Shown: positions 47,726-59,445, counted from the stretch's first letter. The stretch is DNA of 64,000 nucleotides from Lunularia cruciata (GCA_948567375.1 OX419759.1:47520593-47584592), one strand, 5' to 3'. The notes: generated by a model from the letters alone, not told the origin. Program-made: numbers and translations.

Positions 47726-48662
47726 TAAACCTTAGACCTTAAACCTGATCCAAACGAGATTTCAAACCTTAGACGAAACAGCAATTTTTTATCGATCTAA
47801 CATTTAATGTTTCTTCGTCCTTCAAAATAAAACAAAATTTAATCATTTTATGCTTCCTAGACCGACCTGGTGGAGCGTACACTTAATTAGGCAAATCTGA
47901 ACTCAAGCAAGAGCTACCATTTACGAATGTTATTTAATTAATATACGTATACACTCTCAGCAAATCTCATTTCGAGCAACAGAGGTATATTAATCTTGTT
48001 GCGGAAAACGTTTAGCCACGGGCAGTCATACAAGTGTGAACTATCAACTTTGAGAACATTCAACAAACTCCAATGTCAGATTGATCTTAAATCCGATGAC
48101 AATAAGATCGTGATATGGATCCGATTAATTTCTTCTTCCTTTCATGCTCTTTCTCTTTTACCAAATCTTATAATATCAATCTAGAACCCGTTGAAAGGGC
48201 AAAGATGTATCATTGGTATTATGATGTGTTGCATGTCAACTTTATGAAATCTTTAGGTTTCGGAGCCTGGTTGAGCATGATACTTGTAATATCGCCATTG
48301 AAAAATTTATTATAAAAGGATATGATCAGGTCATAATTCTCAATCTTTTGGACATGGTACACTACACATGATGCAGAAGGCAAAAAATTACCTGAGAAGG
48401 CCACAAATTGTGAGATTACTAAGGTAAGAGACGAAGTTGACCATGAGAAGGCAGCCTGTCTTGCTCATGAGGAGAGGACTGCAAAATGGGGAACAATCTA
48501 AAAGGAGAGATGTGCCTAGCATAATGCGGAGATAAGGAGAGCACATGCCGAGGCAAGAACTCTTATGCTTGTGATAGATTGACGGAGGGAGGAGTACCAT
48601 AAGGACATAGAGCCCTGAGATAAGGAGATCACAGGGATGAGGGAAGACCTTGAAAAAGTGCA

Positions 48663-49345
48663 ACTTCAGGCAATACACTAAGAACTTCAAGGTGAAGCAT
48701 GGAAGTCATACTGATCCAGAAGTTATTTCATAGGGATTCTCTAGTTGGATACCCCGCACCACTAGTAGTACACATCTGGTCCTCCACTGCTCCCAAAACT
48801 AGATTCCATATGCCCATAGCATGGCAAACTGTTCCATACCAAGTCTTGCATGTAGCATTACATGTCAAATGATTGCTGCTCTTGCAATGAGGAGGGCAAG
48901 GTCAAAGCAGTAGATTTGTTCTACCAAGATGAAGACCAACATTTCTTGCTGCAATTGCATGAAAGTGGCAAATGTCTCCTTCTTGAATCAGGTTTGGTCA
49001 ATATAAGAAGGGATACCAAGCCAAGCGCTTCTTATCCACTCTACAAAATGTTTTAGCTGCCTCCTTGACTTGAATAACATTGATAAGTCCTGATTCCTGG
49101 AATGTCATGAACAGCGGTAAGGTCATAACCAAGGTAGGGTTATAGCTAGACCCATGGTTTGGAGGAACTACTAGATGTAACCAGTCTTGGAAGTCATGGA
49201 GATCCTATGGGACTTGTTTGATGAACTCTGGTGGTGGAGCTGCTACTTGTTCAAGTGCCCACCTCACCATCATTGCCCATAAGCAACTTTCTAACCCCTT
49301 TATATATTTCATTTTTTGGGTGATCCTCACCTTCACTATGGGCTT
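48663..49345. other. Stretch with no recognisable gene
   Basis: AT-rich, decayed. A + strand frame at 48862-49056 (MSNDCCSCNEEGKVKAVDLF) is short and unrecognised. Confidence 0.3.
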
Positions 49346-49640
49346 TCAGTACTCCGGGGCCTGAGAAGCTATCATGAAGTACAAGAATTTGGCTTCTAAG
49401 GAGATCATACTCTCTGCCCACTGCTTGACCAGTTCTACTATTTCAGGGGGTAATTGTACTCCTTCTTTCCTTGCTGTTCCAAGCTCTGGAGACTCTCGCT
49501 CCTTGACTCTGAACAGTCTCTCATTCACTCTATCTAGTCTCTCATTCACTCTGTCCAGTCTCTCATTCATGTTGTCGAGTCTCTCATTCTCTTCTTCCAG
49601 TCTCTCATTTACTTTGCCCAGTCTCTCGTTCACTCTGCTC
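49346..49640 (-). pseudogene. Heptad-repeat coiled-coil ORF encoded by a 21 bp minisatellite
   Basis: 95-codon minus-strand ORF whose N-terminal half is a seven-residue tandem repeat (NERLDRVNERLDRVNERL). The DNA is six 21 bp units at 49515-49640 (agtctctcattcactct.. on +) plus a degenerate seventh. The unit length is exactly one heptad, giving a textbook coiled coil. The C-terminal half (QLPPEIVELVKQWAESMISL) looks globular or helical. It probably belongs to the coiled-coil family next to it, though on the opposite strand. Confidence 0.55.
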
Positions 49641-49787
49641 GGTCTCCCCTAAACAAGAACTCTGTTCTTGTTTGCACTTCCCTTGACCATGGGTGGCATC
49701 CTTACAATATGGTAATTAATGATTTTTTGGCAATCCTATATGCTCATAGCATCAGCCCATGGGACCTGTCTTATTTCAAAAACTTAC

Positions 49788-52051
49788 TCTACTTTGATAT
49801 CATCCATGTAGACTTCCACCCAGCTATCCTTTCTAGCATCTTTAGTACCCACCCACATCCTAAACTATACACTCATTGCCATGTAGAAACTAACCAAGGG
49901 CTTTAAGCTGTCCATCATCATTTGCAATCTAAAGTGCCTAGCTACTTTTCCCCAAGTTTTATCTGCCAAGGTCTTCCATATTTGGGTGAAAAACCACCTA
50001 CATAAGATGGAGTGGTCATCCCAAGGAGAATTCTATGAGTCTACTTGTCTACAATGACAACTTCTTGGAGACTTGGAGAAAAAAATGTATCCTCGTTGAA
50101 GCCAACTATTTGAAGTGGTCAAACATCAAATTAACCTTCAAGCATCCACAATCTGCACCTATTAACTGCCTCAAACAATCACTCTCTATCATTGAAGCAT
50201 GCAACTTCATTGTCACATACATCAAACCTGGCTTGCCACTGTCCAAAAATACTCAAGCCTACTCTAACAAGGATCTTGTGTTTGATGCAAACACAACGGC
50301 CCCATACCACACTCATCAAGTTTATCAATGGTGAACAGATCTATGAGAAGGAGAGACCTTTTTACTCATCAATGGCCTTAATGTGAGTCATGCATTGATG
50401 AAAACTCATTGACTCTCACTCTCTTTCAAGATCACCCGCAATATGTATTGTGGTGCCGCCATTTCTCTAAAATTTGCCCCTTTTGATCAAATCATGCTTG
50501 GATGATAGACAAAGAAAATGAAGTTAGTAGTTACCACTGTAATTTCCCAAAAAGGAGGTGGCTTCACAAATGTGTCACAAAAATCATGATGGTGCAGCAT
50601 TCTGAGTGATGAAGGATAATCCCAAGTGCTTATATGCCAGAGAACTTACAAGCCCAAAATACCCTATGATGCCTAAACCCTACAACTGGATCAGATCACA
50701 AAACATGCTAATGAAGAAGAAGTTAACATTGAACCCAATGTTCCAAACCCTCCACTAGTACTATGGACTGAAATCGGTGAAGGATCAATGCACTCAATAC
50801 TAGTGCTAATTGAGGAAGGCACTCACTTTGTCATACACTCAGTTGGAGTTGCAGTGCAACTCATGGAGATCTTGCTGCCCCAATTCCAAGCCAAATGTCT
50901 TGACATTGTGGATTACACCAACCTGTTCCAAACATGCACAAATAAGTCTATACTCAAAAGGCCAAAGAAGACCTTGTTAAAGAAGAAGCAGCCAAGGCTA
51001 AAGATCTATACAAGGAAGAGATGAGAAATAGAAATGTTGTGGTGTAGGAGAACCATGACATCAAGAAGCAGAATTCCACCCTAGAAACCAATTGTGAGTC
51101 ACAAGGCCAAAGAGAATTGGAAGACACAAGGAGAGTTAAGTGCACTCCAACTTGAGCACAAGCAACATCAATCAGAATTTGAAGACCAGTTCCATAGCAA
51201 GGGTGGAGAACTAGAGAGCACTAAGAATTAGCTGCAGGATGCCCAAGACCGAATTGGCACCTTAGAAGTCTTGGTGCAGAAGTATTGGATAAATGTTGTG
51301 GTGTAGGAGAACCATAACATCAAGAAGCAGAATTCCACCCTAGAAACCAATTGTGAGTCACAAGGCCAAAGGGAATTGGAAGACACAAGGAGAGTTGAGT
51401 GCAATCCAACTTGAGCACAAGCAGCACCAATCAGAATTTGAAGACCAGTTCCATAGCAAGGGTGGAGAACTAGAGAGCACTAAGAATGAGCTGAATGATG
51501 CTCAAGATAGAATTTTCACCTTAGAAGTCTTGATGCATGAGTATTGGAAGGAGGTAGCACTTCAATTGGAGCATATGGTGGGAGAGTTGGAGAAATAATT
51601 AGCAAGCAAGTAGAGAGTATCCAAATGCATGGCGCATTGCAAGTGGAGTGGGTTACTTGGAACCAACAGATGGAGGAAGACAAGTAGAAAGAAGTTCAGC
51701 AGTTGGAAAAGGCTAGAAATTTCTTCATATAGAAGCTTAAGGAAGAGGTGCAACTTCAAGCACTAGAAGCAAAATGGCATGAGCTCAAGTTCCAAATATA
51801 GAGACCGGAGGGCCAGACCTATGAGGAGGAGAAGATGAATCTCCTATCCTTGTGGTTAAAGGAGCACTTTGATAAGAAATTTACTGAAACTTGTCACACA
51901 TCCTTGTTAGAAAAAGCCATATACCAAGCACAAACAGAACAATTGGTTAGGTACCTCAGAGATGAACATAGTCTATCACTCCTAACAGCTCAAGCCAAAG
52001 GGACTTCACAAAGAAGGCTCTTTGTAAGTATAGGCAATCTATGTAACTAAC
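49788..52051 (+). pseudogene. Coiled-coil family fossil, copy B (direct repeat of copy A)
   Basis: Aligns along its length with 16663-18705. The N-terminal region is at 50035-50334 (KWSNIKLTFKHPQSAPINCL), the middle block at 50788-50940 (LLPQFQAKCLDIVDYTNLFQ), and the coiled-coil part at 51353-51800 (LMHEYWKEVALQLEHMVGEL). A 259 bp unit is tandemly duplicated here (51032-51290 and 51291-51549) but single in copy A, which explains most of the length difference. It is interrupted in several places; the family is not recognised. Confidence 0.55.
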
Positions 52052-52079
52052 AACATACTAGTTGAGGGCTGCCTGAATC

Positions 52080-53760
52080 AGAGTAATGACCAATTTTTGC
52101 TTCAAGGTCACAAATGCATTTGTGCATTTGTCCATCCACAAAAGGTGATTATGGTATGCAATAGACTCATTAATGAAGAGGTGATCTTAGCATTCATATG
52201 AACATATCACTTGTAGTATCCCCTACAACCTAAGAAACTTTGTAGCTCTTGTACTATCTTCAAGAAGGGTAACTCTTGAATGACATGGATCTTCTTTGGG
52301 TCCACCATTATTCCATTTTTTCAGACGAGGTGACCAAGGAGTGGCTTGCAAGAGACAACAAATAGGAACTTTGTGGGTTTATGGAAATCCTTACTTGCCT
52401 ACAAATGTGCAATGTTGCTCTTAGTATGCTACTATGGTTGTTTCAGGAGCTGTGTATCCACATATCATCAAAATATAACTCCATATTTGCTCTTATTGCA
52501 CTGAAGGAGTAGAGTTGAAATGTTGTGGGAGCATTTTGTAATCATCACTTTGTAGCCATAGGTTCTCCCCACTTGGCGACAAAAGTGGTCTTGTACTAAT
52601 CCTCTAGGGCAATAGTAATGCGGTTGTAGCCAAAGTAGCCATCCATTAAGGAAACACACTACTTGTGGGCTACCTTGTCCAATAGGGAAGGGGTCTCGGT
52701 TAGTTTGGAAATTCAATTTACAAAAATACACATAGATTTGGACTTTTCCCAAATTTTTTTAAGAAGAACCAAGATTAGAGAGGCACTTTTGGTCTCTCCT
52801 GCAGGATAGATAAACCTACAGTTTTTGGGAGTAAGTGGGATACAAACGGTACAGCTTGGATCAGATCAGAATAGCATGTAGATGAAGTAAGGTGTGATGT
52901 TTGCATATTTAGGGAACCACACCCAAGAGTTTTGTGTATCATAAGAAAACATATCTCTAAATTCTCAAAAAAGGGCATGATTGGAGAGCTAGTCACCTGT
53001 GGATACAATGGCACTGATTTTCACATATTTAGGAGTTTTGTCCACACTCAAGCTGTCAAGATTGTGAAAATCATCTTCAATTTGGAAGTGGATGGCGATA
53101 GTTTTAAAGACTATTCTAGAGATTGTTCTAGGAAGTATTGTTGCAACCAATTGTGAAGTATGGTTTGATGGACTTCCTACTCCTCAATTCTCTTTGTGTG
53201 TTTTCCCATGGTGGTAGCAACAGTGGTGTGAGATGGAAGACTTGTGGCTTTGTAAGAAGTGGAAAAAAATTGCTACTCATCGTGGGCTTTGTTTCATTAG
53301 GTTGAGGAATAACAATGTTGTCACGGAGAATCCTATCAAGATGGAAATATTCTTTGTTTGTCTCTTCATCCTAGCAATCAATATCATCTTTGATATATAA
53401 GCAAGAGGTACTCAAGGTGTCCTCAATATGTTCCTAAGTGTAAGGCGGTGAGAACAACACATGGTGACTAGCCCCATCATAGTGATATCCTCCAAGTCTG
53501 AAGAAACTTCTTTTAGTGTAGTAGAAGTGTGTTTGCCAAGAATGCTCTATAAACTCACCAGAAGAATGGGGCTATTGTCATGGAGCTCTATGAGATGACC
53601 ACTCATTTCTTCCTCTATTATGGAAAGACAATTTGCGATGACATCTATGATTTCCTCATCACTATCAACATGAGCAGGATTCCATGCATCAATACTAAAA
53701 CTTGATTTGTCTTCATGATCTGAGCTTGATGTAGGTTCTACCATGTACGTTAGGAGCACA
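52080..53760 (-). mobile_element. Ty3/gypsy RT-region fossil, minus strand
   Basis: The minus strand reads leftwards. An acidic linker lies at 53547-53792 (DSDEEIIDVIANCLSIIEEE). A pre-RT segment lies at about 52775-53014 and an RT start at about 52640-52752, with FCKLNFQTNRDPFPI matching the YRKLN..T..D.FPLP motif of gypsy RT. Further degraded RT extends to about 52100. Broken repeatedly and old. Confidence 0.6.
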
Positions 53761-54264
53761 ATGTGGTTCAACGTTCTAACAAATTGCATCACTCAAAGTG
53801 CCTTGAAGGAGACACATGACCGAGTAGTACCACTGGAGCTGCAGATGTACGGGTACCAGAAGGAAGTAAGATCTCAACTGGATTGTCTCACAAAGGAGGC
53901 AGAGGAAGAAAGGATCAACCATGTGGAGAGCCTCCAAGTGCTAGAAGAACAGGAGGCCAGATGGGGTAGGCAGTCAAAGCAAAGAGAAGTAGATCACCTG
54001 AAAGCACTGGACTGATTGAAAGAAACCCAAGCCTTGTTCATGCAAATGCAGTGTCTAGTGAAGGATCTATGTTATTTTGACCATCAAAATTGTACAGTCT
54101 CTCCAGAACAACGCTCCACAATGGAACTGTCCCGATGGAATGGCCACCTGTGTTCATACCACGTATGCAGAATGAAGCTTCAGCTGAACGTGAAGTTGAA
54201 TTTGTTAGTTCAGAATATCCCTGGTTCGAACCATGGATTCAACAGAAGAATGGCGCGAAGGTAG
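53761..54264 (+). pseudogene. Coiled-coil family fossil, copy C (C-terminal part)
   Basis: Plus-strand frames at 53743-54015 and 54016-54264 with heptad-rich sequence. LKETHDRVVPLELQMYGYQK parallels NDAQDRIFTLEVLMHEYWKE in copy B, with conserved spacing. It ends about 50 bp from exon 3 of the peroxidase gene, so it sits in or just beyond what should be that gene's last intron. Confidence 0.45.
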
Positions 54265-54310
54265 TATGAACTTTTCTAATATGATTGCTTCCATATGCAG
54301 GGCTGCTTAC

Positions 54311-55367
54311 CTGAGAGTATAATCATGTCCCGTGCATCAAATCCAACTTTGGCAAACGTAGCTAACAGCTGGGAAAAATTATCGGTACCCTTTGGCAAAC
54401 TGCTATTCACTGCCCCGGCGATAGAGACAGCCCCGTCGACTCGGCCCAAGAATACTGGCCAACCCCAGCCTCCAACCTGTATGTCAAGGTAAAGCAGTGC
54501 GTTATGCCTTCGTGTCGAGGGAACTTATTAAACAGGACTTGATGATTCAATTTCTCAAACAAGTTTTAACTGCATCGCTAGATGCAACTCCTAATAACAA
54601 TTCTAATACTCCAACTATTTCTAAATACACGTGGAATTAGTTCCCACTTGGATCGGATGATTTCTCATTCATATATTCGGATCGTCAATGTTTAATTAAA
54701 CCAGATTCTCTTCATGTTTCCATTTGCTGCTTTAAAGATTTGAGTGGTAAGTAAATGTACTTTGGCAGTTGCGTCTCGTGCTACCAAAGCCAGTATATCT
54801 GCGCATGAGATAACGCCAGGGCATTCGCATTCATGCTGCATTTTGATCTCATCAATCTGATCGAATCCTCTCAAAGAACCCTTTTCTGCTGCCATTCTGT
54901 CGGTTGAGTTCAGAAGGACGGATCCATCACAATCCTGCACATTCGGAAAAATTAACTTTTGGGATCGTGGACTACCACGTGTGAAAATGGAAAAGCATGC
55001 GATTTGTAACAAGTCGACAACACTGCAACTATGCAGAATGTAACAAGTTCAACGAAGAATGATTTATGCGGAATGTAACAAGCTCAATGAATAATGATCG
55101 ACTTACTCCGACGAAGCAGATATGGACGTGAAGACGCATGAGACCTGCAGCCAACCCCCAATCCGCCTCCACAATTGCATCCATTTTCTGTTTCACGATG
55201 GTTGTCGCCTGTGGACAGGTTCCATCATAAAAGCTCAGTGAAAGTTCGGCATTTGAAACAATTGCTGCCACACCCAGGAGAAGCATAGCATTCGTCAACA
55301 GCCGCACGCGTAAGTGCGAGATCGCTGAAGTAGGAGCGTTTGAAGAGCCCATTTTGAAGATCTTCAC
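54311..55367 (-). CDS. Class III peroxidase, exons 1-3 (partial, possibly a pseudogene)
   Basis: Secretory plant peroxidase on the minus strand. Exon 1 is 55107-55367 (87 codons, donor GTAAGT), with a hydrophobic signal peptide (LLTNAMLLLGVAAIVSNA) and mature start ELSLSFYDGTCPQA. Exon 2 is 54761-54934 (58 codons, acceptor tgtgcag), containing CDGSVLL and CPGVISCADILALVARDA. Exon 3 is 54311-54476 (166 nt, the classic length for this family, donor CAG|GTAAGC), with WPVFLGRVDGA and ending ARDMIILSG. Introns are 172 and 284 bp, and the phases agree. The distal Arg and His are kept (RLHVHICF), but the F and the calcium-binding D of RLxFHDCF are V and I, and the usual Gly before CD is Asp. Exon 4, with the proximal heme His, was not found: decayed repeat sequence starts within 50 bp. 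It is therefore partial and probably non-functional as seen. Confidence 0.85.
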
Positions 55368-55427
55368 GGGGATGGCTCGTGCTGATTTTCACTTTCTCAA
55401 CTTGGAATCCCTAACCCAGCCAAAGGT

Positions 55428-55432
55428 AGCTC
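55428..55432. repeat. Target site duplication, left (agctc)
   Basis: agctc directly precedes TGTTAGAA of the left LTR. The same five bases follow the right LTR at 60543-60547, a perfect 5 bp duplication typical of copia integrases. Confidence 0.9.
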
Positions 55433-55670
55433 TGTTAGAAAATACAGTCCCCAAGGACCTCTCGCAATAGCATATCATAAGGCCCATTAAACATAAATCA
55501 GAGGACTAACAGGATATAACGTGGTTCACTCCCTGTCCCGGAATCATAAGGCCCATTAAACATAAATCAGAGGACTAACCGGATATAACGTGGTTCACTC
55601 CGTGCCCGGGAAGCTACTTCCACGGCTCTAACAGGCTCATACAAGCCTTCAAACTTTTATTTCCATTGCT

Positions 55671-55702
<32 letters not shown>

Positions 55703-55997
55703 TTTTATTTTTTTTATTTTTTTCCCCATTGTATATATAGTCCCTCCGACATATGTCTAAACTGCGGGACTTCATGAGTATTGACCACTCAAGATATCTA
55801 GTCACTTTAATACGGGACTTCATGAGTATTGACCACTCAAGATATCTAGTCACTTTAATACTCAAGCGTAGAAGTGATTGAATATATATCTAAACATGTG
55901 ATTACACATCGCATGATACAATAAGGAGTTTCTATCGGTCAAGTTTTGCTGTTGTTCTTGATCAGGAAAGTCACTTTATAGGAAGCCGAACATAACA
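55433..55997 (-). repeat. 3' LTR of the copia element (565 bp, with internal duplications)
   Basis: Runs TGTTAGAAAATACAG...CATAACA on the + strand. It is 137 bp longer than the 5' LTR, partly because of two tandem duplications (69 bp unit at 55475-55543 and 55544-55611; 48 bp unit at 55765-55812 and 55813-55860) and a (TA)n/poly-T tract at about 55670-55725. On the minus strand, tatatatataagcaa in this tract is a candidate TATA region pointing at the peroxidase gene. Confidence 0.93.
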
Positions 55998-56071
55998 AAC
56001 TCCACCTTTTGCTTGTATCCACCTTATTATCCCAAAGAGCAACATTGAACGTTGAGCAAGTTCAGGCATAA

Positions 56072-57530
56072 CTAGAACTTCTCAACGGGAACAAGTTTAG
56101 TAAACATATCAGCTGTGTTTACCAATGTGCCAATCTTTTGCAAATTGATTTCACCATTTGTCACAGTTTCCTTGATAAAATGATGTCTCACATCAATATG
56201 CTTTGTCCTCAAGTTATATACATGGTGAAGTGTCCTTAAGTGATATACTTGATTCTTCACCAAGTGAATAGCGCTTTGGCTATCACAAAAAAAGTGTGGA
56301 CTTCATATTAGGGAGTGCTACATCCCTGGCTAATCTTTTTAGCCATATTGCCTCTTTGGCAGCCTCAGTTGTTGCCATATATTCCGCCTATGTAGTAGAA
56401 AGAGCAACAATAGATTGGAGAGTAGACTTCCAACTTACTGAACCATCAACAAGTGTAAAGACAAATCCTGTTGTAGACCTTCTCTTGTCCAAGTCTCCAG
56501 CAAAATCAGAATTTATAAACCCTGTAATTCCTCCTTCTTGGTCCTTCTCCACATCAAAGGTAATGCCAATATTTATAATCCCTTTCAAGTAACAAAGTAT
56601 CCACTTCACAACTTCCCAATGTTGTTTCCCTGGATTTGCCATTTATCTACTCACCATACTCACAGCATATGAGATGTCTGGTCTAGTGCAGAACATAGCA
56701 TACATTAAACTCCCAACAGCACTAGCATAAGGAATATTTGACATTACTTTTCTTTCCTCCTCATTTGATGGACATTGCTTCAATGATATCCTGAAATGAC
56801 TTGCCATTGGAGTGTTCACTGGTTTTGCTTTGTCCATGTCAAACCGAGCAAGTAACTTTTCCAAATATCTCCTTTGAGATATCCATAACTTTCCCTTGCT
56901 CCTGTCCCGGTGGATTTCAATCCCAAGTACCCTCTTTGAAGAACCCAAGTCCTTCATATCAAACTCCTTACCAAGTTGTGCGTTCAATTTCTGTACCTCA
57001 ACCATATCCTTTGCATCAATCAGCAAATCATCCACATATAGTACCAAGATGATTAAATCAAATACTCTAGGTCCATGAAGCTTCTTGAGGTACATAAAAC
57101 ATTCTGATTCACTTCTTTTATATCCTTGCTTCAACATGAAAGCATCAAATTTCATGTACCAGAGTCTTGGATTTTGCTTTAGTCCGTATAAAGACTTTTG
57201 TAACCTGCAAACCAGGTTCTGGTTCCTTTGTATCACAAAACCTTCAGGTTGATGCATGTAAATCTCCTCCTCCAATTTTCCATGTAAAAAAGCAGTTGTA
57301 ACATCTAGTTGCTCCAACTCCAAGTTATGCAATGCAACTGTTGCCAATAGTGCACAAATTGAAGAAATTTTTACCACTGGTGAAAAATTCTCACTTAAGT
57401 CAATACCTTCTTTCTGGCTATAAACCTTTGCTACAAGCCTTGCTTTGTATCTATCTTCACCTGATTTTGGATGTCCTTTCTTCCTCTGGAATATCCATCT
57501 CCAACCAATTGCCTTCTTTCCCATAGGCAA
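56072..57530 (-). mobile_element. Copia RT and RNase H part
   Basis: RT at 56643-57530: ARLVAKVYSQKEGIDLSENF, LDVTTAFLHGKLEEEIYM, SLYGLKQNPRLWY and the catalytic YVDDLLIDA box. RNase H lies at 56072-56642: GFINSDFAGDLDKRRSTTGF, and the tail RTKHIDVRHHFIKE followed by NTADMFTKLVP. All are diagnostic copia pol motifs. Confidence 0.95.
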
Positions 57531-59194
57531 TTATTCAAGTCTCCAAGTTTGGTTTTTGGCCAAAGACTTCATCTCCTCTTCCATTGCACAATGCCACTTT
57601 TGACACTCTTGATCTTGAATTGCCTCTTCATATGAAGAAGGCTCACCATTCTCTGTAAGAAGAGCATAAGCTACAAATGAATCATCAAATCTCTTTGGAG
57701 GTCTTCTATCCCTATTCGGATACCTACGTTCATGAATCACTTTTGGGCTTTTCTCTTCTAATGGTTCACTTTGTAGATCTACAAGAGGTGAAATGTCTTC
57801 ATTTCCAAGATCAGTATCTATCTTAACAAAATCCGACTGAATTCTTTCTTTCCTTTCTTTTGCTTTAGTAATAGCCTTCATTGTATTAGTCTAATCAAAA
57901 AATAAATCCCTACTCACAACAAGAAAACACCTTTTTGGATCTCATAATCTATATCTCTTTGTATTCTTCTCATATCCCGAGAATATACATTTTCTAGATT
58001 TGGGATCTAACTTTGTCCTTTGTTCTTGTTGAATATGAACATTAGCTATGCATCCAAATACTCTAAGTGAAGAGTAATCAACATGCCTTCCTATCCATTT
58101 TTCCATAGGTGTCTTACACTCAATAGCAGTAGAGAGAGAAATGTTTACCAAATGACAAGCCATATTTAAAGCTTCTGCCCAAAAATTCTTCTCCAATCCA
58201 GCGTTGCTTACCATACTTCTTGCTTCTTCCAAGAGTGTATGATTTATCTTCTCTGCCACACCATTTTGTTTAGGAGTACCCGATATGGTAAAGTGGTGAA
58301 TTATCCCTTCACTCTTACAATATCTATCAAACTCTCCAGATTTGTATTCTCCACCATTATCAGATCTCAAACACTTCACTTTCCTTCCAGTTTGTTTCTC
58401 CATCATCACCTTCCATTGTTTAAAGAGAGAGAAGACCTCTGATTTTTGCTTCATGGTGTAGACCCATACTCTCCTAGAGTACTCATCAACCAAAGATAAA
58501 AAATATAATGCTCCAGATTCTGAAGCTATAGGTGCAGGGCCCAAACATCAGAATGCACAAAGTTTATAATTCCCTTTGTGCAATGAACTCCTGTGGAAAA
58601 GCTTTCCCTCCGTTGCTTTCCTATTACACAATGCTCAAAGCATTTTAACTTACAACTTTTAAGGCCCTTCAGAAGTTGTTGCTTGGACAATTCACTTAGA
58701 CCCCTTTCACTCATATGACCCAAACGTAGGTGCCATAACTGAGTAATATCTTTGGGATCTTCATTTTCAGAAATAGTACTTGCCACTCCTACAGTGATGG
58801 TCACTCCAAAAAGCTCATAAAGGTTTCCTATCTTCTTGCCCTTCATTACAACCAATGCTCCTTTTGATACCTTGAGTGTTCCATGTTTTGCTCCACACCT
58901 CCAACCATTTGAGCCCAAAGTGCCTAGTGATATCAAATTCTTCCTTAACTCAGGAACATGCCTCACATCAGCAAGAGTCCTCACAATACCATCAAACATC
59001 TTAATGCATATTGTACCAATGCCAATAGCTTTACAAGCCATGTTGTTCCCCTTTATTACCGATCCTCCATTGAATGATTTGTACTCATGAAACCACTCCT
59101 TATTTGGACACATATGGTAAGAGCAACCAGAGTCCAATATCCATGACTCCTCAAATTGATCTTTGTCTTGGGTAATACATAGAACATCATCCAC
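57531..59194 (-). mobile_element. Copia protease and integrase part
   Basis: The protease has SWILDSGCSYHMCPN near 59110-59140 (catalytic D-S-G). The gag-pre-integrase zinc-binding part is WHLRLGHMSERGLSEL with CFEHCVIGKQ, near 58600-58740. The integrase core at 57942-58544 shows LRSDNGGEY and, about 36 residues later, GVAEKINHTLLE (D35E spacing). VFGCIANVHI and CIFSGYEKNTK follow. 57531-57881 is the linker to RT. Confidence 0.93.
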
Positions 59195-59239
59195 AACTCC
59201 AAATGACTCAGCAATGCTTGCTTGATCTGAAAGTTGACC

Positions 59240-59369
59240 TTTATCCTTGTTGGACTCAAGCCTCTTGTTGTTCCAATCCTTCTTGAAATGTCCAACCTTC
59301 CCACAAATCTAGCACTTGTCTTTGAAACCTCCAGTTCTAGACTTGGATCTTGATTTACTCCTGATCTGA

Positions 59370-59445
<76 letters not shown>

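Larger units (their letters stand above)
44650..48662 (-). repeat. Right arm of the large inverted duplication, carrying the LBD gene
   Basis: Reverse complement of the left arm apart from 45049-46492, which holds the LBD gene and its 3' flank and has no counterpart on the left. The outer 260 bp (48400-48662) encode coiled-coil family sequence on the + strand (AHEERTAKWG, then NAEIRRAHAEARTLMLVID). The outer end of homology is sharp at aaaaagtgca. No terminal TG..CA, target duplication or transposase was seen, so a segmental duplication is favoured over a transposon. Confidence 0.9.

Noticed and set aside
38899-48662. Inverted arms as terminal inverted repeats of a large DNA transposon
   Set aside because: No transposase-like ORF, no target duplication at the outer ends, and the arms contain an ordinary host gene with its flanks.
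49515-49640. Regularly spaced 21 bp repeats as a CRISPR array
   Set aside because: There are no unique spacers; the units are contiguous and encode coiled-coil heptads in a plant genome.
50000-54300. Exon 4 of the peroxidase
   Set aside because: No minus-strand stretch with a GAHT-type proximal histidine motif was found; the sequence is coiled-coil family and gypsy RT remnant.
56801-57052. Plus-strand ORFs across 56.3-60 kb
   Set aside because: Shadows of the copia pol and gag frames on the minus strand.
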